From: Serilophus lunatus
Lineage: Eukaryota; Chordata; Aves; Passeriformes; Eurylaimidae
Reading direction: 5' to 3'
DNA: 64,000 bases
Assembly: GCA_013399895.1 (NCBI GenBank)
Contig: VXBA01003148.1
Span: forward strand, 210-64,209
Position numbers and translations under genes: made by a program. Positions 28,301 to 40,300 of this stretch are shown here, one piece after another (position 1 is the stretch's first letter; the number at the start of each line of letters is the position of its first letter). The notes under the pieces are model-generated. The model saw only the letters and a program-made list of their open reading frames with translations. It made no database searches and had not been told where the DNA came from.

Positions 28301-31300
28301 ATACTTTTCAGAAGGAAGCGTTTATAAAGAAAACTACACAGAAGAACTGCATTTACTTTTGATTTTCAGTATATTCCTTTCAAATTTTTACTAAGTACGT
28401 CTGCAGCCAAGTATTGTCCTTCATAAAACAGTTTATTCTTGCAATTTAGCTTCATTAAAGTCATAATACTAAACGGTAATTCAATCCCACTAGTGCTGTG
28501 GGATTGGATTATAAAGAGATTAATTTTAGCTACAGAAGATAACTGACCCTATAATTCCTATCACCCTTAATCCCAGTTCAAATGAACCAGTGTTAAAAGT
28601 GGCAATACTCACGATATAGACAAGGTCATGGCAGTTAGAATTGTTTTTTACTATTGATTAGATTTCCCAGTTGGTGCATTTGGCTAATGTTGTCATACAA
28701 AGGGATTTCAGGCATGGAAATTCAGTTTCTTTATAGGCATTGGAACTGATGGAAGTTTGCTGTGCATTTCCAAGTTAACAGAATCAAAATGCAATTTGAA
28801 TTCATATGGAAATTTAGAACATGTTTGGATCCATGGTAGAGCGAGGACCAAGCTAAATAATTTGAATTTGGAAGGAAATTCTCTTTAAATTCAACAATGT
28901 TAATATACAGTGAGTCTGGCAGGTTTGGAATTGTTTCTTGAGGTAATACTACATCTGAGGTGTAGCTCAGATGAAGAATCAGAAAAAAGTGAGGTACTGC
29001 CTGAATAGACTTGTTCAAAAAACAAATCATGTTGATATTTAGCTGCAAATGACACGAAGGTTTTAAAAAAATACAGAGACAAATATGATATATCTTAAAA
29101 ACTCCCTCAGGTGATAGTGCTAACTTCAAACATATTAGGATATGGACTCATAAAAAAACAACAGAACAACAATACTTTTGCATATCGTGTTCTGTATAAG
29201 ATAATTTTTCATGCTTTTCATAGTTATCCATCAGCATTTTTCCAAGTATTTACAGATTTGAGTTTTGCAGTACGTTGAAACTGCGTGAAAAAAGAGACAG
29301 ATAATGATAAAAGCAGATAGATATGCAAGCCTAGCTAGAAGGAGCAAAATATACTATTACTGGCCCTCCTGTGAAGTTAATCATATTTCATTTAGCTATT
29401 TTTTCATTAGTTAATGAGGTCTTAAGAAAAAAACTAAAGTGGATTTAAAATAAAGTGTGTTTGCATCCTTGCCTTTAGGAACTTTTTCAAATATTCATAG
29501 AATAGTTCGCCCTTGAAGTGTGCATTAAGTGTGAGTTTAGGAAATAATTACTTCAAACATGGGTGGTCAGAAACCTACAACTGAAATGGACAAACACTAA
29601 TCACTTTTCTCACTCAGGTTCACCACACTAGCTAGGATCAAAACATAGTACACTTCAGGACTTAGACCACAGATATGCTAGCATGAATTAGATTTTAATT
29701 CAGATGTCCTTTGTGATTTGCAATATTATAAATGAAAAATTTTCTTCTCTCACTTTCTGTTGACAATCAATCTCAGATCAGAGGCAAAGAGTTTGCCTGC
29801 TGTCTTTCTGAGATAAATATCAGTGCACTTATAACTCCATCCCATTTCTGTCACCTTCTCCAGTGTCCCTGGTATTAACCAAAATCTCTGTTGACCTCTG
29901 TGTAATGAAAGGGATCCTCATTTCCTGGAAGCCTTCTCTTAGTGTTGTTGTAATACACTCAGAGGGTGAAAATCTGGTAGACCTTGCAACTGCCAGTTCT
30001 TAGGGCTTTCTTACCCAGGAGTACAGGAACTGCAGTTTCCATTGTCATTTCAATATGCTTTATTTATATTCTTTTATTAGAAAAAACGAAATCTTTGTTT
30101 ATCCACAGAACTCCTGAAAGAGTGAAACTGGAAGTGGTGGATTATTCTTTTCCCAGTTTCAATTTTACTCCATTTCAGGCAGCATTCCTAGAATGAGGGT
30201 GAAATCCTTAGAGGTACAATTGGGTCTCCAAAGCATCTTCTGGGATTATCTTGTGAATATGGAAAGAAACTACTGCCCGCAGAGCTCTACACAGTGCACT
30301 GTACAAACTCATTACATCTCTGCCAGCTCTTTAAAACCTTGCTATGGATTCAGGAAGACCATCCTGCAGCTGAGCTCATAGATCACTTGTAGGCTTGTAG
30401 GCTGTTACTTCTCAAATTGCTGACCACAAAGGAGAATTTCAAGGCAGTGAACAGTGTTTCCATGGTGTTGATGACTCAATGAAATCTTTTCCGAAAAAAT
30501 TTTAAAACTGCTGATCTTTCTGTCTCATGTTCAATTTCCAAATGTTATGATTATTTTATTAATTTCCACCTTCAGTATTTCAGTTTTATCTTACTCTCGT
30601 TGAATTTCTACTTCGTTGTTGTCGTCTTCTTTCTTTCTGTAACAACCACCACAGTAAAAATCAATACCACAGAAGTTTCTAGGTTTTTATTTGATGAATG
30701 TGAAGCATTTGCCTGTTATGTTCTTTTTGTCATGAGGAGATATAAGGCATTTTGACAGCCAGTATTAATAAGCTTAACACTTATATTGGCAGTTACTTAG
30801 TACAATTTTAGGCTGTGTTAAGTAATCCGTAGAGAATAGTGCTATCCTCTAAGAGAAACTGATGTCACAGTTGTATTCAGAATTCACTGGGAATTTTTTA
30901 TTGTTTTTATTTTCCAGGTGATTCATATAACAGGCCGGTTACGTCTGAGAGTGTCACTGTCACACGGACGGACAGTACCCAGCCAAATCATGGGACTTGT
31001 TGTCGTTGCTCATGCTTTGCCACCTCCTACAATTAATGAAGTCAGGATTGACTGCCACATGTTTGTCACTCGTGTGAATATGGACCTCAATATCATTTAC
31101 TGTGAAAATAGGTACAGCTTTTAGCTCCTTTTTAATTTGTTTTAGTTATTTATATTCTTTGTTCCACGGACTTGGCAAGAAGTTTTGGAATTTGTGACTC
31201 CTGCAATGTCATCCTGATGTTGTATGAGAGCACTGAATTCACTCTCATCATCACCACCTTCATTTTCATTACATTCTAAGAGGATAACGGCAAATTAAAA

Positions 31301-34300
31301 ACTGTAATTTGCAGGATGTGTTGCTGGAATAGGGAAAGATAGACTTCTAAATATTCCTCTAAGCTTTCCCTGCTTTTTACAATCTTTTCCCTGTCCCTTT
31401 TAGAGTTAAGATTTGGGACTAGACAGACGTTGGTCTGACCTGTGTGCCTGTCCTTATGCTCCCCCGCTCTCCTCTCCCCAGGTTTTTCTATTTGAAGTTT
31501 AAAGTTTTCTGGTTTTGAACTAATTTGTAGATTACAGCACATCATGCTCAGTGTTTGATGGAACAGAAGCACAGATGGCCTAGATAGTAGGCTAGAGAGG
31601 TGGGGGATCTGTTGCAGTTAGAGGTGGGAAAACTGTAGAATAAAATTGGTTAAGGGCATACTGGGATAGACAGCACTGAAATGGGAACAGGTGATGAAGA
31701 GTTAGTTGAGGGGGGGCCGCATTCGATGTGATAGTGACAAGTGATATCAGTGAAAGATAGGATTTAAATTCAGCTGCTGCTCCCTGGGGATTAGATGCTA
31801 ATATTAGCATCAGGGGCTCCCCACGGTGGCCTGTCAGGGCAGGACCTGGCAGCCAGGGCCCATCTCACCACCCCAGAGGGGAGCAGGGCAACTGAGGGGG
31901 CACAAGAGCAGCCCTACCCCAAACACTGGGCACCTCCCTGGGGACAGGCCCTGAGTGGAATGGGCCGAGGGTGGGTCAGCCGGGCACACAGACAGGCAGG
32001 GCTGGGAGCAGCTGGAGACTGGCAGGTCCGACGGCGTCAGGGACTGATACCGGGATCTGGACTGTGGGTGGGATGGGGGGAATCCCAGGGGGCTGGCATG
32101 GAGCTTTGGGCTTTGGTCAGGGTGTGTGAAGGCCTGGGGGAGGGAGACTGGTCAAGACCATTAAGGCCTCAAGGCACTGAAAAATAAAAGTAAAATCCAG
32201 AGAATGGGTATTTAGACCAGAGTCAAGATATCTGAGAAGGAAGAGATAAGTAATAAAGAAGTTTGGGTCCATGGGTGGAAATCTGAGGTATGGGAGAAGG
32301 GTTAGAAAGGAAGAAGGAAGATAATGTAGCCAAAAGAAATTTTGTCATCAAAAATTGGAACAAGATGACTATTGCAAGCTTTTCTTGTGACACCAACCAT
32401 AGGATATTATAAGTTAAGTGGAAGCTCTCTGATATGAACAATGGAATACCTACGGTCAGGATAGCACATTGATATAAACCTTTATAAAAAAGGGATAAGC
32501 TCAAATGTTTTCTTGAATCAGGGTCTCAAACAATTTAAATTTTATTTCAGTTATGAGGTCATCTTTGCTGTCACAATGCTGAACTGCTACAATACTTTTT
32601 CCAATAATTTTACTTGACTATTAGAGAGAACACTTCATCTAAACTTCCAAAGCATTGTCTGACAGTGACTGTATTATTTTTAATCTTAGAAAAACTGCTC
32701 CATGGATGGTGGCTTGCACAAGCTCACAGAGAAAGTGGATAACAGTGTTAAAGTTTTGGCTTTTTGCCTGTGAGTCTACCCAGTAAGCATCCAGATTCTG
32801 CATAATCTGGCAGTTGGAGAAAAGATTCTGGGGATTAGGAATAGGATCCAGAAGAACACTTTTGCCTTATTCTTTGATTTCACTGTGACCTATCTAAGCA
32901 GTAAAGGAAAGTTGCTACCAGTGCAGAGTTTTTCAAAGTCATCTGTGAAATGAGTTGCTGGTATCTATCTAGTTCCTAATGGATAAATTTCCTTTTAACA
33001 AAATCACCTGCACTACTGTTTTCTTCATTGGCAATCTCCATAAAAAAGCCAGGAATCAAATGGATGTGAAAAATTAACTATCCTATCAGGCCAAGTATGA
33101 TATGAATTTGTAGGCCAAGTTAGAAAGTTTATGCTTTCTCAGCTCTCAGTTTGGTGTTTTTATCAGCCCTAAATTGAATATGTTTTTTTAAAATTAAACC
33201 TTTTTCTCAAACCTTCCCTTTACAGTCATGTAGCACTAAAACTTTCAAATGCCTGGGAAAAGCACCACTGAAAACTGTAAAATGCACCAGATGAGGTGTA
33301 CTGATTGATAATCATATAGAAAAGGCTGGTATTACATGGTAAACCATAGTAAGCCGGAAAGAAAGTGTTAAGCTTATTAATGTTTCTCATTTGTTAGATA
33401 AAGACAACATTATAAAGGAACTTTTCCTTATTTGGGATAGATTTTATCTCATAAACTAATGTAGAATGTATATGATAGTACTTGAATTTGTTGCAATAGT
33501 TCCCCTTTAAGCCCCTCTATCATTGTTAAAATAGTTTATAGAAGTAACTTCAAATAGTAGAAACACTTCTCTCAGTGCTAGGAGGTCCCACCGAGGCAGT
33601 GGAATTTCCAGCCATGGACAATGGAATAAGACTGACAGGACTTGGATTTCATAGCAGGTACAAAGTAGAATATGACTGTAAAAACTGAGGAATGGAAAAA
33701 AACAAAAGATGGGAAGGAATTAACTGAATAGCTGATTGAAGCTGTCAGATTAACTATCTGGGCATTTGCCAAGGCCATTCTCTGAGTCAAGGAAGTTACA
33801 ATGTCTCTTCTGGGACTATAGAAAAGGAGATAAGTATCCCATCCTGAATATATGGGCTTCACTCCTGGCACTTGCAGGCAGCCAGGAAATTCTTTGTGGT
33901 GCCACAGTAAAGCAAGCACAACATTGATGAAAACAGAGAAAAATGGATTCATGCTGGGCAAGCTGCAAGCACTATTTATGGAGCAATGGGGAGTTACTGG
34001 CAGCTGCAGGGAGTATGGAGCAGAAGCCATGCCACTTAACTAAAATGAATGTTCACAGTGGACCATTGGATCAGCAGGGGTGAGATCAATAGTACTCCTA
34101 GTTTTCCAAGTGGTTGCCTGCTTGCAACAGCAGTGAGCAGGAGTGACATTACTCAAGTCTTTGGGTGTATCTTGTTTCTTCCCTATGAACAAAGAGATCT
34201 GCTTCAGAATCCTGGACTCAGTGCACAAACTAGTCAACAGTAAGCTTCCCTTTGAGACAAAATCTATTAGCTAACATACTAGCTATTTCTAAAAATTAAT

Positions 34301-37300
34301 ATTTTACTTTGAGAGTGTAAAATATGGATGTAAAATTCTGTTGCCTAAAATGTGTTATGTTAATCTATGTCTATATTGCAAATGTAGGATTCACGTCATC
34401 TAAACTTCACCATCTAGTCTAAAATAGTCTAAAATTATTAATCACTGAAGTGTGAAAAGCACCTGTAGAGGACAAATCATGTCACATGGTGATAAATTAC
34501 TGAAAGCAAAATAAAGAGACTGCTGCTAGAGTACAACATCAGTCTGTGTGTTTTCAGAATCAACTGTTAAGGATTGGAGACCATCTGGGGAGAGCCAATA
34601 GCCCAGTTTAATGTGGACTGCTATAGCCATATCTGCTGTTATGTTTTCAAAAGGAAATAATTACATTGAAGAGGTTTGGCTTGTTGGCCATGACAGTGGT
34701 TGTCAATAGTTCCTTCAGATATGCAGAAACAGTCATGTAGAGAGCCTCAAGTCTACAAATGTGTGCACAATTTGTTCTTAATTCAGCAAAGCACTGTACC
34801 ATATACCTTCCTTTAAATTTCAATCATGTTTACAGTCCTGTAAGTCAGTGGAACCACTGATCTGCTCAAACACAAGCCTATGCTTACATTTTATAGGATG
34901 AGGTCTATGTATTCAGTAGAACTAAGCTCTCACTCATCAACCTATTACTTTATTTTGTCAAAGGTTTTGAGTGGCACAATACCTGTCTTTTAGCAAATGT
35001 TCTAAGATATACCACATATGCTTTTCTTTCTCCATGCAAATTATTTCTTTTCCATCTTCAGTATCTTTTATATAAGCATGAGTGTCCCATTTGATGTAAT
35101 TTCTTTTGCTTCTGGTTTTGGTGTCATTGCTTGCCATCAAATATCACTTACATCTGGATATACTCTATCTTCTTACATATTTTTCATTTAAAAAACCAAC
35201 AAACAACTATGTCCTTCATATGTCTATTTGAAACATCTTTTTCTTAATATTATAGAATAGAATCATCTATGTTGGCAAAGACCTTTAAGATCAAGTCCAA
35301 CTGTAAATCAAGCACTGCCAAGTCCACCACTAAACCATGTCCCTAAGTGCCACATCTACACATGTTTTAAATATTTTCAGGGCTGAAGACTCAACCTATT
35401 CCCTGGGAAGCCCATTCCAATACTTGATAACTCTTCTGGTGGAAATCTCTTTCCTAATGTATAATTTAAACCTCCCCTGGTGCAATGTTAAACTTAAGGG
35501 ACTGTGAATCTGCTTCCACAGTTGCCTTGTCATGTTTGTTAATTTTTATATGTGAAGAATTTGCACTAAAATGCTGCTGCATAGAAACAAAATCCAGCTG
35601 AGTCAAATTTACCAGAGGAGAAAGCATAATGATCATCTTCCGTGTTATCGCTGTGAGCTTTACTACTCGCAGCCTGGGTACACCACAGAGCAGAGCAATG
35701 GCAACCTGGAGATTGCCTCTTTCTACTAGGCTTCCAGCATGGGATTTCCTCTCCATGATCTCTCATAGAATATGAATGAGTTGGAAGGGACTCATCCATC
35801 CAACTCCTGACCTTATGCAGGACACCTTAAGAATCAAACCATGTGCCTAAGAGCATTGTCCAAAAGGTTCTTGAACTCAGACAGGCTTGGTGCTGTGACC
35901 ACTTCCCTGGGGAGCTTGCTCCAGTATCTTGAAGCAGAGCCACTTCCCACTAGAAAACACACAATTCTTAGGCCAAAGAAGGAACAGCAAAGTGTACGAG
36001 TAAGGTGAGTGTAAACATGAGAGGAGAGATCTGAGTTCTGGTTCCTGCTTCATAGGCTGTGTATACCTTCAGTTTATTATAAAAAGATAAGATACAAGGG
36101 ACAGGAACATTTAAAATCTCAGGCTCCCTTTCTTCTGGTGGGTTTTCTTATCGCTGGGCAGAGATCCCAGATTCTTTTTTCTTCCCAACAAATAATTCAC
36201 TGTGCAGCAAAAGTGGAGGAACTCAGCAGGAGGGACAGGGAGTCCCACTGCCACAGTTTAAGATTTTGCTTTATCCTGGTGAATTACATCTTCCCAGAGA
36301 AGGTAGGAGAGGTGCTTTTCAACTCTAGTTTGTGGTAAACATTAGACAGATATCCCAGATGGGTATCTCATATTCGGTTAAGTGCTGTAACTACTAGGCA
36401 AGTTTTTGAACTGCACACCCTTCAACACAGTCTGTCATGAAAGTGAGAGAAGGCTGTTGTGTTTTCTGCTAAACTTGATTTGACAAATTTACCAGCAAAT
36501 TTGAATCCACCTGCATGACCTGTAAGGTTTTTCATGTTTGTTGTTTTGGGTTTTTTTCATTTGGGTTCAAACCACCAGTGCTGCTGTGGTGTTGTCTGAT
36601 GCGTCCCATCTCCTTCAGTCTTTCTGGTCTCTGTATTCTCCCTGCTTCAGACACTTTTAGGAAAACACAACCCTGCTAATCAGTGTATCGGTGGCCCTGT
36701 TCACCCGCTCAGCCTGCTGCAAACCCCACAGACCCACACGGTTCAGTATCTGCTTTAGGTGTCCCCCAGAGTCACACTAATTGTTTCGGCTATCAAGATA
36801 TTTATTGGTCTTTACAGCTCCTTTCAATGGATGATGATTATATCTGAAAATTGCAAAGAGTGCAATCATTGCAGATTATTCCAAAACCTAAAAAAAATAT
36901 TCTATGTCTAGAAAACAGACATACTTTTAAATGCTCGTGTGAGAAAAATTTTCCAATTCTCTTTTTAATTTCTGCATTGCATTTAAGGACATTGACACCT
37001 TGATACTCCATGATATAAGTTTACACACACACACAGACACAAGCACACAGACAAACACGCACACACAAAGGTCTGTAGAATAGATTTTGAAGTTTCTATG
37101 TGCAATAAACAACAAAGTCCCAGTTGAAAGGGCCCAGAGTGAAAGCTGAGCTCCCAAATGAATTAGACTAAAAAAGATAACACCCTGAGGCATCTGTGTG
37201 TCTCAGCATTTAAATTATATCCCTTGAAATATCAGTTTAGATTTGGTGCCAAGAAATGGTTGAAGAGCTTTTTCATGAATATACCCAATAGAAGACCAAT

Positions 37301-40300
37301 CTGTTAAAATGAAATGTGTCTCTAATCATTTGGTATAAACATAACATGTTTCTACTTTATTATGTAACCTTGAAACATCTTAGTCTTTTAATGAGGATTT
37401 TGTATTGTCGCTAATGCTTTACAATTTCATGGAATTATATTGTCTTGGTGTTATGCTACTGGGAGAATATGTACTAGAATTTAATTTTCCACTTATTTAA
37501 ATGGAATTTCAATGTTTTCCAGGTTTCTTTTAAAGAATCTTTCTTTTTTTTCTTTTTTTTTTCCTTTAAGGCTCTGTCTCTTTTGTCATTCAAATTACTA
37601 TAGTGGTGAAAAAACTTTTTAGCAGATTTCACTTTCTGAGTCATTTGACAGTTATCTTATTCTAGTCCTTCTTGAATTATAGGTTGTATATTCTTTTTCC
37701 TTTCTAGGATTAGTGATTACATGGATCTGACCCCTGTAGACATTGTAGGAAAGAGATGTTACCACTTCATTCATGCTGAGGATGTGGAAGGCATCAGACA
37801 TAGTCACTTAGACTGTAAGTACTTCCATTTTTGTCAAAGTAATCTGGTACATCACTTGATTGTTTCTGAAGAGTATTATTTATATTCTACAACTAGGGTC
37901 TTCATCTTGCACCTGCTTTTTTTGTCCTAAGTTTTCATAGAGAGTGGCTCAAATATAACTTTTTGTATGATTTATTTTCAAGCCTTTTTATAGACGTATA
38001 AGATCATTGACATATGTGGAAATAAAGCATTATAGCAGCTGTTCATTTACATGTCCTGTACGTTATTTCAATCCTTCAAAGATGTGTTACTTTGGTGAGA
38101 AACTCCATCCCTTGTCACAGAAAATGGACTCCTCTGAGGTGTTTTCTGAGTCATAACGTGGAGGAAAAAAAACTACAGCATGATTGGGATTTCATCAGGT
38201 TTTTTCAATACAGAAATGAGCTACAGCTGGACTGTAACACCTAAATGGCCCCTATCTGTATAGCATCTAAGTTCCTGTTATTTGCACACAGGTGGTATCT
38301 GATTAGGATAAGGACAACAGACGTACAAAAATGTTACCAGAGACAAACCTTACACAGAGGACACGTAAACCTTAAACAGAGAACATGTGCAATGTCTGTG
38401 TATGGGGGAAGAGAAGTTCAGTTTGATTCCTTGTAATTAAACTCTTTGTATTCCTCTTATTAAAAGCCATAGGGCCTAATTCTTTTCTTATTGAGATCTG
38501 TTGAATTCAGTGATAGGGCTCCTGATTTACCCTGGTGTGAAAAAAGGCTTATGCCCATAATCTCTAATTTATCTGTGCCTGCAGTGAAGCCAGATAATTT
38601 TTCAGGAGTTTCAGTGACTGACTGTGTTTATGATTGACTTTGGTGTTTTTCTTGATGTAGAAGACTATCTGCAAACTGCTTCTTAAATTCATAGTCACAG
38701 ATTTTAATAACTCCGCTTCCCCTGCATCATGTCCTACTAGTATTTCCTAATAAAAGGGCACCAGCCCAAATGTAGTCACATTTAATTAGATTTTACAAAA
38801 CCATATGACTCCAATTGAAGAGAGTATAAAATGTTCAGTCCCAAATTACCTTGCTTGATCTGCAAGGGAAGGTAGGAGGATGACTGCAGAAAGCAGGAGA
38901 ACAAGGATAGCTTCTCTGATAACATATGACAGCCAACAGAAGTATCAAGATCTGTAAAGCTTTCAAATAGTCCTAGAATTCTAGAATGTAAAGTTCATTT
39001 GGCATAAGAAGGTCAGGTTAGATATATTTCTGAAGGGAAAAAAAATAAAATTAACTATCCAAACAAAGTAATTTTGCATCATTTTTAATTTAAGCATTTA
39101 ATATCCAGAAGAATATGTCGGTTGCTAAGAAATGAAGGAACAAATTCAGAAACTCCTTTGGTGCTCTTGAAACTGGAAGTCAAGAATGACAAGTTGCACT
39201 TCCACTGCACTATCTGACCAAGGAAATAAAAGATATTTATGACTCAGACTTAACATATCACCTGGCATAGATGAACATCCCATTTGAAAAAGACCTTAAT
39301 CTTCTGAACAACCACTGCTCTCTGAAGGAGAATATGCTTTTTGAAACATTCATCTTCAGAAAAATTAGAGATCTATGCAGACAGTATGAGTGTGTAAGCA
39401 CTGGACTAGGACTCCAGAGACCCTGGAGACAGGAAAGAATTCTAGAAAGTCACTTTGCGTTACTGTGTTTCTGTTCTCTATGCCCATTTTAGCCGATTGG
39501 ATTGAAAACTCTATAAACACAGGGACTTTCTCCTGCTATTAACATCCAGCTTAGTGGGGTTACAAACTTGGCTGTGTGGCTACAGCATAATTATTCTTGC
39601 TAGGCTAAGGTTTTATGTAGAGTTTTTCTCTTGGCTTATAGGAACAAGATATTAATAGAATCATTTAGGTTAGAAGGAACTCTGAGATATTATCTAGTCA
39701 TACCTAATGCTCAAAACTCGATCAACACTGCTTCAAAGCAAATTTTTTAAAACTTTTTCTAATTGATGTTGAAAAATTTCAAGGTCAGACTTGCAACAAC
39801 TTCTCTGAGTGACCTATTCAAATATCTTAATGAGTGTTTAGTCATCTTCACAGTGTTTTTTTCCTCCACTCTATCCAGTTGGAATTTGTGCAGGTTTTGG
39901 CCTGATCTTTGCAATAGCCTCCTTGCAGGTATGCTGCTATGTTCCCCTGAAGTCATCTCTTCAGGCTGAACAAGCCTGATTCCACAACCCTTCCTCACAG
40001 GGTGAGTACACCAGTCTTGACAGACCTCTACTGAGCTTACTGAAGTTTATCAATATATTTCCTATGGTAGGAGCCTAAAATTAGATTCCAGATGCAATCT
40101 AAAGAGTGAAGGGGGATAATGACTTTATGTGCTCTACTGGCTATACATATTTTAGTACAGCCCTGCTGATTCATGCTTAGCATACTGTCCACCAGGATCC
40201 CCACAACCCTTTCCACAAAGCAACAACCCAGACAGTCAGTCCCAAGTCTGTTACATTGCAGGGAATCAGTCCATCCCATATGCAGGACTTGGCATTTGTC

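Larger units (their letters stand above)
7369..30917 (+). other. NPAS3 intron of 23.5 kb
   Basis: It contains CR1 fragments at 8548-9400 and 23306-23365, the GTGAAA array at 13002, the A/C tract at 15427 and the possible old repeat at 19555. It also holds the motif clusters near 21044 and 28482 and the 230-codon antisense open frame at 25905-26597. The remainder is unannotated AT-rich sequence in which I see no exon, RNA gene or repeat. Short open frames in it look random. Confidence 0.85.
31112..37707 (+). other. NPAS3 intron of 6.6 kb
   Basis: It holds the GC-rich patch at 31790-32185, two antisense CR1 fragments (35250 and 35764), a CA repeat at 37022 and a T-rich run at 37539-37566. A 150-codon open frame at 33578-34030 (-) has no recognisable product. 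The stretch 36540-36800 is somewhat richer in GC and may be an old element I cannot name. Confidence 0.85.

Noticed and set aside
29500..29530. CATAGAATAGTTCG resembling a CR1 3' end
   Set aside because: Sequence on either side does not continue as CR1; likely chance.
31795..32187. 130-codon open frame on the + strand in the GC-rich patch
   Set aside because: GC-rich DNA has few stop codons. The translation is Gly/Arg/Trp/Ala-rich with no domain, and the start codon lies inside a palindrome, so both strands offer one.
33578..34030. 150-codon antisense open frame
   Set aside because: No recognisable family, composition like random AT-rich DNA, and no splice or promoter context.
36540..36800. 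possible old LTR or other element in somewhat GC-richer sequence
   Set aside because: No diagnostic ends or coding remnant recognised; noted only as unassigned.
37721..37930. open frame running from the PAS-B exon past its donor
   Set aside because: It only reads through the strong GTAAGT donor at 37815 into intron; the exon phases fit the spliced form.
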